64,000 nt of DNA from Paenibacillus lignilyticus (lineage in GTDB: Bacteria > Bacillota > Bacilli > Paenibacillales > Paenibacillaceae): assembly GCF_017942085.1 (NCBI RefSeq), contig NZ_JAGKSP010000001.1, positions 682,001 to 746,000 of the forward strand. The letters run 5' to 3'. The first letter of the stretch is position 1. Each line of letters begins with the position of its first letter. Of this stretch, positions 43,600 to 52,172 are shown piece after piece. Made by a program: the position numbers and the translations under genes. The notes below the pieces were generated by a model, which had not been told where the DNA came from, ran no database searches, and worked only from the letters and a program-made list of their open reading frames with translations.

Positions 43600-45711
43600 A
43601 TGAATCCACAGCGATTATTTAACCGATATGGACTTACAGTGACTTACGAAAATGGCGATACGCCTGTTTATGAAACAGCAGGTTGGGTGCAAGGCGATGG
43701 CGGTGTGGACGAAACGGGCAGTTACGAAACGTACTTGCTGCCTTTCCGGGACGCGGAGGAAACAAGCCGGCTGACGCTCGAGCTTCGTTGTTACGAGCAC
43801 ACCGTAAGTGCTTATATGTCGGTGCAATTAAAACAGGATGTCTTCGGCGTGACGCATTCATTGGCAGCGGATGCCGGCATACTGCTGTCGGTCGGCGAGC
43901 CTGTCGGCAGCTTGGAAGGCATACTCGCCCACTATAATGCGTACAAATGGTGGTGGACCCGACCTTATATGGCGAAGAGCACTGCAGCTCTCCCTGAGAA
44001 AACGCAGGCGCTGCTCTGGAAAGCGGGCGGCCGCTACACGCAGCTGTTCCCGCAATGCTCGAATGTGTTCAAAACGACGATGCGCGGTGACGGCGAAGGA
44101 CTGCAGTTTGTTATTTCTCCGCTGCTTCGCGGTGTAAGGACGGGCCGTGAGCTGCTGTTTGTTCTTCATGAAGGTGACAACGCTTATGAGGTTGTCGAGA
44201 AAGCCGCTGAAGCGGTATTCCTGGCTCGGCAAGAGCCGGTTCGGCTTCGGGAGTCGAAGCGTTACCCAGAGGTTTTCGACTATTTGGGCTGGTGCACATG
44301 GGATGCGTTCTATCATGATGTTTCGCAGAAGGGCATTGAGGAGAAAGCGGAGGAGCTGCGTACTAAACAGGTTCCGGTCAAATGGGTGATGATTGACGAC
44401 GGCTGGTCTCCGGTGCGCGAGAAAGCTCTTGTGTCGTTCCAGGAAGATCGCTCGAAGTTCCCGGATGGTCTTGCCGGTACGGTAAGCAAGCTCAAGAACG
44501 ACTTCGGCGTCAACTGGGTCGGCGTCTGGCATGCGTTCACGGGTTATTGGCATGGCGTTGATCCGGAGGGCGAAATCGCTATTAAACATCGCGACCTGCT
44601 GCAGACCGACACTGCCGGTCGTTTGGTTCCGAGCACGGATGCGAAGATCGGCTTCGGTTTCTGGAAGCAATGGCATAGCTGGTTGTCCGCGCAAGGCATC
44701 GACATGCTGAAGGTGGACAGCCAGAGCTCCGTGATCGAATTTGTCAAAGGCCAACAGCCTCTTGGACAAGCGGCGAAGGGATTGCATGAGGCGCTTGAAG
44801 CTTCGGCATCGCTATATTTTGATGGCCGCTTGATCAACTGCATGGGCATGGCGCAGGAAAATGTGTGGAGCCGCGTTAACTCTGCAATTTCACGTAACAG
44901 CGACGACTTCTATCCCGCGAAGCCGGAATGGTTCCGCGAGCATGCGCTGCAGAACGCCTACAATTCGTTCTATCACAGCACGCTGTATTGGGGCGATTGG
45001 GATATTTGGTGGACGTCCCACGCGGATCGTACGGATCATGCCGTTCTCCGCGCGATTAGCGGCGGCCCCGTTTATGTTAGCGATAAAGTCGGCGAGACCG
45101 ATGCTGAAGTACTGCGCCCGCTTATTCTGTCCGATGGCCGCATTCTTCGTGCCGACAAGCCGGGCGTACCGACAGAGGACGTACTGCTGGTGAACCCCGT
45201 CGAAACCGCGGTGCCGCTCAAAATCATGAGCCGCTCCGGCGACAGCGGACTGCTCGCATGTTTCCACATTCATGCGGATGCTGCGCCGATTGATGGCGAG
45301 TTCCGCTTGACGGACATCGCTGGGATGGAGGCTGCCGACGAGTATGCTGTCTATTCGCACTTCGGCCGCAGCGCCTCCTTGCTTGGCGAGACCGTGGCGG
45401 CGTATGGCTTCACGGTCGAACGCGGCAAACCGCAGCTGTTCACGGCCGCCCCTTACCGTAACGGCTTTGCAAGCTTCGGCTTAATCGACAAGTACGTGTC
45501 GGCGGCTACCGTCAAATGGATGCTCGCTCAACCGGACCGCGCAACTGTGCTATTGCATGAAGGCGGCGTGTACGGTTTCGCGTCGAAGACCGCGCCGGTA
45601 TCCGCAACCGTGAACGGACAAGCTGTCGAAGTCCGCTCCGAGCAGGGCTTCTACTCTATCGCAAGTGATTCAAGCACCACAGAAGTACTCATCGAAATCC
45701 GTTTTGCTTAG
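43600..45711 (+). CDS. GH36 alpha-galactosidase, Sip1/raffinose-synthase related
   Basis: 703 residues. A beta-rich N-terminal domain is followed by a TIM barrel with LGWCTWDAFY, VKWVMIDDGW, the nucleophile region DMLKVDSQSS and the acid region SRNSDDFYP, then a C-terminal beta domain. This is the raffinose synthase/Sip1 branch of GH36. No signal peptide, so it acts in the cytoplasm on imported alpha-galactosides. AAAGGGG precedes the ATG. Divergent from the broken dehydrogenase; upstream CTTGTTTGTTTG (near 43550) recalls the rha inverted-repeat arms. Confidence 0.88.
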   Translation: MNPQRLFNRYGLTVTYENGDTPVYETAGWVQGDGGVDETGSYETYLLPFRDAEETSRLTLELRCYEHTVSAYMSVQLKQDVFGVTHSLAADAGILLSVGEPVGSLEGILAHYNAYKWWWTRPYMAKSTAALPEKTQALLWKAGGRYTQLFPQCSNVFKTTMRGDGEGLQFVISPLLRGVRTGRELLFVLHEGDNAYEVVEKAAEAVFLARQEPVRLRESKRYPEVFDYLGWCTWDAFYHDVSQKGIEEKAEELRTKQVPVKWVMIDDGWSPVREKALVSFQEDRSKFPDGLAGTVSKLKNDFGVNWVGVWHAFTGYWHGVDPEGEIAIKHRDLLQTDTAGRLVPSTDAKIGFGFWKQWHSWLSAQGIDMLKVDSQSSVIEFVKGQQPLGQAAKGLHEALEASASLYFDGRLINCMGMAQENVWSRVNSAISRNSDDFYPAKPEWFREHALQNAYNSFYHSTLYWGDWDIWWTSHADRTDHAVLRAISGGPVYVSDKVGETDAEVLRPLILSDGRILRADKPGVPTEDVLLVNPVETAVPLKIMSRSGDSGLLACFHIHADAAPIDGEFRLTDIAGMEAADEYAVYSHFGRSASLLGETVAAYGFTVERGKPQLFTAAPYRNGFASFGLIDKYVSAATVKWMLAQPDRATVLLHEGGVYGFASKTAPVSATVNGQAVEVRSEQGFYSIASDSSTTEVLIEIRFA

Positions 45712-45716
45712 AAGGA

Positions 45717-45776
45717 ATGGGCTGCCTCACACAGCACGCATGTATGCGTATGCGGCATGTGAGGCAGCCCATTTTG
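45717..45776 (+). terminator. Terminator of the GH36 gene
   Basis: A perfect 15-bp stem, ATGGGCTGCCTCACA with TGTGAGGCAGCCCAT, is followed by TTTTG. The loop holds a second small palindrome. Confidence 0.88.
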
Positions 45777-45809
45777 TATTGTTGGTTGTTACCTCGCGGG
45801 TATTCCTCC

Positions 45810-46260
45810 AATGTGCGGTATCTGCTACCTCTCTTGCTGCTCGATCGCCGATTTCCCGCCAATGTGCGGTAACTCGTTCCCCTCTTGTTGCTCGATCGCC
45901 GAACGCCGGCGGAGGTGTTGCTTTGGAAAATACTCTTTCTAACCGAGCTTATCACAATGTAGATCTCTGGATGAGCTACAAAGTCTATTTTCGCCATTTT
46001 TAGGTTAATGTGGATCTCTGTGTGAGCCACATTCCCACCAATGTAGATCTCTAGGCGAGTTACTCCTATTTCCTCAAATCCCATCAATGTGTTGCTCTTT
46101 GAGCTACTCTTACTCTAATCCACCTTACTTCCATCAATGTATTACTCTGGGAGCCCCTCTTACTCGTTGCCAACTAATGTCGGTGGATGTGTTGCTCTGG
46201 GGGCTACTCTTTACTCGATTCCTCCGAGTTTCGGAGGATGTGTTGCTCTGGGAGCTATTC
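45810..46260 (+). repeat. Array C: mosaic of three hairpin subtypes at about 51 bp
   Basis: Between two convergent terminators lie about ten units. Subtype GCGGTATC at 45810 and 45861; subtype GTGTTGC(T)CTGGGAGC at 45912, 46086, 46136, 46186 and 46237; subtype GTAGATCTCTGG at 45956, 46007 and 46040. Spacings are 51, 51, 50, 50 and 51 within runs; between 45956 and 46086 they are irregular (51, 33, 46). Arms: AATGTGG with CCACATT at 46007, TGTAG with CTACA at 45956. The parts between heads (CTCTT, CTCGAT, CGCCGA) recur across subtypes and in array B. Confidence 0.85.
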
Positions 46261-46308
46261 ACTTCTCTTTTGGACTTAGATCGGGAGCTTGAAAAGGATT
46301 AAAGCCAC

Positions 46309-46500
46309 CTAACGGTTAATAATGTCCGTTAGAAAGTAAGAATTCCAAAATAAGAAATTTAATGGTCAAGACTGTCCGTTAGAACCGAAAACTAGCCCAA
46401 GACACTAATAATTCAGCTGTAATGAACAAAAATGACCGTTACAGGCAGACTAATAGCGATAAACGCCTGTAACGGCCATATATGTCCGTTACATCCTTCA
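46309..46500 (+). repeat. TGTCCGTTA hairpin repeats, spacing 50/60/50 bp
   Basis: Four units with cores at 46323, 46373, 46433 and 46483. Unit 1: TAACGG-N10-CCGTTA. Unit 2: TAATGG-N10-CCGTTA (one mismatch). Unit 3: CTGTAA with TTACAG. Unit 4: TGTAACGG-N10-CCGTTACA, a perfect 8-bp stem. The 46501-46668 stretch that follows shows nothing recognisable. Confidence 0.85.
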
Positions 46501-46668
46501 TTGTATGAGTAGGTAGGCTAGAATTCAAAGTGTGTGGTGCGCGGTGCCGGGTGCGGTGCCGATTCCCGGGTTCGGGGGGGCGTGGGAGGCGCAGGTTCGC
46601 GGATGCAAGGGGGCGGAGGACGTCGTGCTTGAGATTGCAAATGCGGCGAGTGACTTCCACCACAACAA

Positions 46669-46706
46669 CAAAAAACACCCGCTAGTCAACGAATCGACCA
46701 GCGGGT
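46669..46706 (-). terminator. Terminator of the esterase gene
   Basis: ACCCGCT-A-GTC pairs with GAC-C-AGCGGGT (8-nt loop); the minus-strand tail is GTGTTTTTTG. Confidence 0.82.
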
Positions 46707-46718
46707 ATCTACATCATT

Positions 46719-47486
46719 CTATGTCGTTACAGCATCCTTCTTCGCAGCACCGGTAAGAAACTCAAGCACGCGCGGCAGCTTCATGTTCCAGTAGCCCCAT
46801 TCGTGCAAGCCTGTTTCTTCCTCGTAGGTGAGTTCGATGCCCAGCGCTTTGATATGGTATAAGAAGCGGATATTGTCGGCATAGAGGAAGTCTTCCGTGC
46901 CGCAGCATTGGTAAAGCGCAGGGAGCTCTTTGCCGGATTTCGCTGCAACATTCGCAAGGTGGAACAAGTCGTCCTTGTGCTCCTGCGTGCCTGCCGCATC
47001 ACCGAAAATATCGGTGAACTCACTGCCTTCAAACAAATTCTCAATCGCGTGGATATCCAGCGCGCCGGAGAAGCTTGCCGCGGCAGCGTAACGCTCCGGA
47101 TAAGCCAGCGCCAGCTTCATTGCGCCGTAACCGCCCATCGACAAGCCGGCTGCAAAGGTATCTTCTCTGCGGTCCGAAATCGGGAACATCGCTTTCACGA
47201 TCTTCGGAAGCTCCTCGCTCACATACGTCCAATACTTGCGGCCATGCGCCATATCGGAGTAGAAGCTGCGGTGCACGTTCGGCATGACGACGAACATGCG
47301 GTATTTGGAAAGCTGGTACTCCAGCGTCGTTTGGCGAAGCCATGTATTCTCGTTATCGCTTAAACCATGGAGCATGTACAGCACCGGCAGCTTCTCGCCC
47401 GGCTGCACGTCCTGCGGCATCACGATGGACACCGAGGAGGTCATCCCCAACACGCTTGAAAAAAAATCCATATGAATGACTGCCAT
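46719..47486 (-). CDS. Esterase, FrmB/Est1E-like acetyl esterase
   Basis: 255 residues, alpha/beta hydrolase of the esterase D family: LYMLHGLSDNENTWLRQT, nucleophile GLSMGGYGAMKLAL, acid in CCGTEDFLYADN and histidine in EETGLHEWGYW. No signal peptide. It probably deacetylates sugars brought in by the adjacent ABC system, together with the YdjC-type deacetylase upstream on the same strand. GAGGAG precedes the ATG. Confidence 0.88.
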   Translation of the reverse strand: MAVIHMDFFSSVLGMTSSVSIVMPQDVQPGEKLPVLYMLHGLSDNENTWLRQTTLEYQLSKYRMFVVMPNVHRSFYSDMAHGRKYWTYVSEELPKIVKAMFPISDRREDTFAAGLSMGGYGAMKLALAYPERYAAAASFSGALDIHAIENLFEGSEFTDIFGDAAGTQEHKDDLFHLANVAAKSGKELPALYQCCGTEDFLYADNIRFLYHIKALGIELTYEEETGLHEWGYWNMKLPRVLEFLTGAAKKDAVTT

Positions 47487-47530
47487 CGTTCATTCTCCTC
47501 CTGTAGCTGCGATGGAATTCGCAATCGTTT

Positions 47531-48361
47531 CTATAGCGCCTGAGCCTCGTCATAACGAAGCAACCGTACGCCGCCGCTTCGAACCGCGTCCAGTACACGC
47601 TTATCCGTAAACATCAAACGTTCCCAGTGGCGATCTTGCGCAACCTTCGTACCCGGATAATCCGAATTTCCCCAGCTCCGAGTCTCTTCATCATCATAGC
47701 CGGGATGGCCGACGATCAAATACTGTCCCGGCGCGGCGTGCTTCAGCCGAGCGACGAACTGATCCACCGGATCCCCCGCCACTACGCTTTCGCCTGCATC
47801 ATCGCCGCTGATCTCAGGCAACCTGCCCGTAAACGGACGATGGCTGATAAGCCCTTCTTGCACGCACCATGCATCAAAAGCCGCATCAAGCCCCTTAATC
47901 GCCCATTCAAAGAACATATGCGAATCGGCATACGTTATTGCAAATCCGGCTGCACGAAGCTTGTCCAACTGCGCCTTCATCTCGCTTAAAATCTGCTCGA
48001 CATCCGGCGGCGCGGCAAGCCACAGACCCGGGTGCTGCTTGAAATAACCGTCCGCCTCAACAAGTGTCGACACTTCAGATGCCGGGAGCAGCGGCTTCCA
48101 GCGGAACGTCTCCCATTCCGCATTCATCGTAGCATGAAGACCGAAGCAGATGCTTCGGTCTCCGGCAAACAAAGCCGCCGCATGATCTAACGCGGCGCCC
48201 GTTGCCATCACGGAGACGTTGCGCACGATACCGTGCTTGCAGCTCTCCGCGATCGCTAAGTTATGGGACTCGCAATTGCCGCAGTCGTCGGCTCTTGTAA
48301 TTAATGATACTGTACTGTTCACACTATCTGTACTGTTCGTACTGTTCGTACTGTTCGTCAT
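47531..48361 (-). CDS. ChbG/HpnK (YdjC) family carbohydrate deacetylase with Asn-Ser-Thr-rich start
   Basis: 276 residues. The metal site is visible as TRADDCGNC near residue 22, ICFGLHATM, and YADSHMFFEW; family members remove acetyl groups from amino-sugar oligosaccharides. The first 18 codons form an in-frame 9-bp repeat encoding TNSTNSTNSTDSVNST, not part of the domain. The gene is 25 nt behind an ABC permease and 44 nt ahead of the esterase, all on the minus strand, so it belongs to the sugar locus. Confidence 0.88.
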   Translation of the reverse strand: MTNSTNSTNSTDSVNSTVSLITRADDCGNCESHNLAIAESCKHGIVRNVSVMATGAALDHAAALFAGDRSICFGLHATMNAEWETFRWKPLLPASEVSTLVEADGYFKQHPGLWLAAPPDVEQILSEMKAQLDKLRAAGFAITYADSHMFFEWAIKGLDAAFDAWCVQEGLISHRPFTGRLPEISGDDAGESVVAGDPVDQFVARLKHAAPGQYLIVGHPGYDDEETRSWGNSDYPGTKVAQDRHWERLMFTDKRVLDAVRSGGVRLLRYDEAQAL

Positions 48362-48386
48362 GAAAGATCCTCGTTTCCCGTTGGAT

Positions 48387-49271
48387 TTATTCTTTGACAG
48401 AACCCATCGTTATCCCCGTGATGAAATAGCGCTGAAGCAGCGGATAAATAATGAGAATCGGCAGCATCGTTACGGCGATTTTGGCCGAGTTAAGGGTTTC
48501 GCTCGATACTTTCGTAAGCTGGCTTACATTCTCTGTGGTGATTTTCGTCGGATCGATCGTTACTACGACCTGCTGCAGATACGTTTGCAGCGGAATCAAG
48601 TTGCTCTTCGTAACGTAGATCATCGCAGAAAAATATTCATTCCAGGTGCTCACGATATTAAAGAGCGTAATCGTTGCAAGTACCGGCAGCGAAAGCGGCA
48701 AGTAAATAAGAACCAGCTTCCGCCAAGCGCCTGCTCCGTCCATGCCAGCCGATTCGTCCAATTCCTTCGGCAGGTTACGGAAGAAGTTCATCACCAGAAT
48801 AGCGTTATACACGTTAACGAGACCCGGCAGAATCAGCACCCAGAAGTTGTTCATCATGCCAAGGGATTTGATCGTCAGGTACGTAGGCACGAGACCGCCG
48901 TTAAACATCATGACGAATACGAATACCCACATGTAGACGTTCCGCGATTTGAACTGTTTGGTTTCGCGCGATAACGGGTACGACATCAGTACAGTGACGA
49001 GCAAGCTAAATCCAGTATAAGTGACGGTACGTTTTACCGAAACCCAGAATGAGAGAAAGAATTGCTTATCCGTGAACACTTTTTGATAAGAACTGATATC
49101 AAAGCCTTTCGGCCATAGAAAAACTTGTCCGGCCATAGCGAAGGAAGCTTTACTCAGCGACAACGCCAGCGTATGAATAATAGGCGCAACGGACAGAAGT
49201 GAGATAACTGCCATGAACAGCAGCAGCAGCACATCAAATGACCGTGAACCGAGCGTTTTATTTTGAACCAT
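48387..49271 (-). CDS. Carbohydrate ABC transporter permease (LplC-like)
   Basis: 294 residues, six membrane helices, EAA loop ESAGMDGAGAWRKLVLIYLP, and C-terminus GITMGSVKE. Second permease of the second sugar ABC operon, 24 nt after the LplB-like gene. Confidence 0.93.
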   Translation of the reverse strand: MVQNKTLGSRSFDVLLLLFMAVISLLSVAPIIHTLALSLSKASFAMAGQVFLWPKGFDISSYQKVFTDKQFFLSFWVSVKRTVTYTGFSLLVTVLMSYPLSRETKQFKSRNVYMWVFVFVMMFNGGLVPTYLTIKSLGMMNNFWVLILPGLVNVYNAILVMNFFRNLPKELDESAGMDGAGAWRKLVLIYLPLSLPVLATITLFNIVSTWNEYFSAMIYVTKSNLIPLQTYLQQVVVTIDPTKITTENVSQLTKVSSETLNSAKIAVTMLPILIIYPLLQRYFITGITMGSVKE

Positions 49272-49295
49272 ACCTTTTCACCTCGCTTGTATACA

Positions 49296-50195
49296 CTAGA
49301 AGATCCGATAATTAGCAAATCGATAAGCCATCGTATAAGTCAGAATAACCAAAATGAAGCTCACGACGGAATTAAGCAATCCGATCGCGGTTGCCATCTC
49401 ATACTGGGCGGACATCAGCCCTGAGCGGTACACATACGTATCAATAATATCGCCGGATTCCATGACCAGTACGTTGTACATGTTGAAGACTTGGTCGAAG
49501 CCCGCATTAAGTACACCATTAAGGCTAAGTGTAGCAAGCAGCGCGATGGTCATCGCAATGCCCGGCAATGTAATATTCATTAGTTTTTGGAAACGTCCTG
49601 CTCCGTCAATTTCAGCCGCTTCATACAGCGAAGGGTTGATGTTGGTGAGAGCCGCTAAGTAGATAATCGTTGAGAATCCGAACTCTTTCCATACGTTGGA
49701 TGACACGATGATCGTGCGGAACCATTCATTGCTCCCGAGGAACATTTGCGGATCCAAGCCAAACCAGCTGTGCAGCACCCAGTTAACGGGACCGCTAAGC
49801 GAAAGCACATCTTTGAGAATACCGGCTACGACTACCCATGACAGGAAGTGAGGCAGATAGACGACGGTTTGCACGGTACGTTTAAACCAGCGCAGTCTAA
49901 TTTCATTGAGCATCAGTGCGAAGATGACCGGCACAATAATGAGGGTAATGATTTTACCGAACGAAATAATTAAGGTGTTGCGCAAAATCGTGGCGCTTTC
50001 CGGGTTGTCGAGCACGAAGAGAAAATGTTTGAAGCCTGCCCATGGCGAGCCCCAGATTCCTTTGGTAGGCACAAAATCTTTGAATGCCAATACGATACCT
50101 GACATCGGATAGATTTGAAAAATCAAGACCAATGCGAGTGCCGGCAACAGCATGATATGAAAATGTATGGATTCCTTCTGCCACAGCTTTGCCAT
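49296..50195 (-). CDS. Sugar ABC transporter permease (LplB-like)
   Basis: 299 residues, six membrane helices, EAA loop YEAAEIDGAGRFQKLMNITL. It follows the binding-protein gene and an intercistronic hairpin. Paralogue of the gene at 19549. No ATPase gene in the locus. Confidence 0.93.
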   Translation of the reverse strand: MAKLWQKESIHFHIMLLPALALVLIFQIYPMSGIVLAFKDFVPTKGIWGSPWAGFKHFLFVLDNPESATILRNTLIISFGKIITLIIVPVIFALMLNEIRLRWFKRTVQTVVYLPHFLSWVVVAGILKDVLSLSGPVNWVLHSWFGLDPQMFLGSNEWFRTIIVSSNVWKEFGFSTIIYLAALTNINPSLYEAAEIDGAGRFQKLMNITLPGIAMTIALLATLSLNGVLNAGFDQVFNMYNVLVMESGDIIDTYVYRSGLMSAQYEMATAIGLLNSVVSFILVILTYTMAYRFANYRIF

Positions 50196-50227
50196 CTCTA
50201 TAATCCTCCCATCCCGCTTAGGAAACG

Positions 50228-50258
50228 AAAGGCGTTAACCGTTAGGATTAACGCCTTT
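50228..50258 (-). terminator. Intercistronic hairpin between binding protein and permease genes
   Basis: A perfect 11-bp stem, AAAGGCGTTAA with TTAACGCCTTT and a 9-nt loop, but only a CGTTT tail. It probably works as a partial terminator or 3' stabiliser giving more binding protein than permease. Confidence 0.65.
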
Positions 50259-50283
50259 CCTTCTCCATCAGCTTGAACTAACC

Positions 50284-51996
50284 TTAATGCGTTTTTGTAT
50301 ATTCTGCGTTTACTTCTTCCGTGATCTTCTCGCCGCCCAGCTTGTTCCACTGCGTTACGAAGTTGTCGAACTCCGAAATATCCTTCTTGCCCATGATGAT
50401 TTCGAGGAACACTTTCGTCTGCAGGTCCGTAAGCGTCGTGTTGCTTTGCTCCATGGTTGGCGTTGTGCCGGTGAATTCGTTGAATACGTTGTTCAGCTTG
50501 TTATGCGATACTACGCCGTTACCTTCCATCCAAGCCAGGAACGTCTTGTAGTTGTTGAGGTCTTTCTTCGGATTGTCCTTCTCGGATTTCACTTGATCGA
50601 AGATCGGTTTCTCCGCGATATCAAGAATGCCTTCTTGTGCCGTACCAGCGAAAATCTCATCGAATTTCTTAACCGTACGAGCTGTTGTATCCGGGAATGC
50701 CGGGGAAATTTGCGCGTTCAGACCCCATTGGTTTCTAGTCGAATCGCTTGCTTTGTAGATGCCTGTCGTTTCAAGCTCAAGCAGCTCAGGAATTTTCTTC
50801 GTCGAGTTTGCTTTCATCGTGTTCATGATTTTCACGGCCAGCTCCGGGTGTGCGTAGCCTTTCTTAACAACCATGAAGGAATTGGAGTAGAACTCGTTAC
50901 CTACGTTAACATGGTCGCCTGTCAGAATCGGATAAGCTTTCCACTCGCCTTTAGGGTTGTTGTCGATGGCACCGCCGATTGGCCAGTACGGGTTCCACCA
51001 CATGCCCATCATCATACCAGCGCGGTCGCTAACCAGGAATTCAGCTGTTTTGTTGCCGTCACGAAGCGCGAATTCGCTGTCGATCGAGCCGTCTTTGTAC
51101 ATTTGCGCCAATTTGCCAAGCGCCGTTTTCATTTCAGGCGTTGTCGAACCGTACACGAGCTTACCGGAAGCGTCTTTGACCCACATGTTCGGGAACGCGT
51201 TCTCTGCCCATACGAAACCTGTCAACGTAAACGGATCGTTGTTGAACAATTGAGCACCTTGCACAGCAAGACCAAGCGTATCTGCTTTGCCGTTGCCGTC
51301 CGGATCTTGCTCTTTGAACGCTTTGGCAACAGCCATCAGCTCATCCGTTGTCGTAGGAGCTTTCAATTGCAGCTTGTCCAGCCAATCTTGGCGAATCCAT
51401 ACCATCTGTGCGTTGTTCATATCGTTAACGCTTGGCAGGCCGTACAGCTTGCCGTCGAACGATGCGTTCTCAAGCGCTTTGTTGTCTACCGATTTATTAA
51501 CTTCTTTCACCGCGTCGCTTGCATACTGCTCATAAACCGTAGTCAGGTCTTCAAGCATGCCTGCATCGTACATCCGCTTCAGAAGTGTTTTTGCAGGAGT
51601 CTTGTCGATGTTCTCTACAACGAAGATGTCCGGCAGATCGTTACTTGCGATCATGAGGTTGAATTTATTGGAGTAAGCCGATCCATTCGCTTCCCAAAGC
51701 GGCGTGGATTTTACGTTAAGGGATGTTTCCAGGTAAGACTTGTATTTATTGTTTTCGAAGGATTCGCCTTCAGGGAACTTCTTTGCTGCCTCAGGGTTGT
51801 TGTTTACGATTGTCGTAAACTCAACGGTTTCTGCGTATTTTCCAAACGGATCCGCTTTCTCTACCGGCGTGTTTGCCGGTGCGTCCGCTTGTGTGTTATT
51901 CGAGTTGTTCGAGTTTGCGGTCTCGTTTGTTTTATCTCCGCAAGCGGTTACAACAAGCATTAATGCTACTGCCGACAACAATGCTGCTTTTTTCAA
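50284..51996 (-). CDS. Extracellular solute-binding lipoprotein, TTG start
   Basis: 570 residues. The lipoprotein signal (KKAALLSAVALMLVVTAC) follows a TTG at 51996 that has GAAGGGG 5 nt upstream; the open frame to 52059 adds a non-signal leader. After the lipobox VTAC comes an Asn-rich linker, then a binding-protein fold of the LplA/YtcQ size class. First transporter gene of the second sugar locus, controlled by the two-component genes immediately upstream. Confidence 0.9.
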   Translation of the reverse strand: MKKAALLSAVALMLVVTACGDKTNETANSNNSNNTQADAPANTPVEKADPFGKYAETVEFTTIVNNNPEAAKKFPEGESFENNKYKSYLETSLNVKSTPLWEANGSAYSNKFNLMIASNDLPDIFVVENIDKTPAKTLLKRMYDAGMLEDLTTVYEQYASDAVKEVNKSVDNKALENASFDGKLYGLPSVNDMNNAQMVWIRQDWLDKLQLKAPTTTDELMAVAKAFKEQDPDGNGKADTLGLAVQGAQLFNNDPFTLTGFVWAENAFPNMWVKDASGKLVYGSTTPEMKTALGKLAQMYKDGSIDSEFALRDGNKTAEFLVSDRAGMMMGMWWNPYWPIGGAIDNNPKGEWKAYPILTGDHVNVGNEFYSNSFMVVKKGYAHPELAVKIMNTMKANSTKKIPELLELETTGIYKASDSTRNQWGLNAQISPAFPDTTARTVKKFDEIFAGTAQEGILDIAEKPIFDQVKSEKDNPKKDLNNYKTFLAWMEGNGVVSHNKLNNVFNEFTGTTPTMEQSNTTLTDLQTKVFLEIIMGKKDISEFDNFVTQWNKLGGEKITEEVNAEYTKTH

Positions 51997-52172
51997 TGCT
52001 ACCCCTTCTTTCGGCTGTTTAATGTTATTTGGTACATGACCATCATACCGCCGCATCAAGCCGAATCGTGAGAGAATCGGGACTTATGCACGGGAGAAGA
52101 ACGTCTGCCTATCGGACATCATTGTCGACGCCAGACGACTTTTTTCTCACCTGCATTCGTTTTTTTTCTACC

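Noticed and set aside
45912-46260. Insertion-sequence remnant
   Set aside because: No transposase fragment, no terminal inverted repeats bounding the region, no target duplication; the structure is explained by short hairpin units.
50287-51963. 558-residue plus-strand ORF opposite the second solute-binding protein
   Set aside because: Same reason: the minus-strand gene has a signal peptide, lipobox and operon context, and the plus frame is Arg/Phe/Cys rich with no domain.
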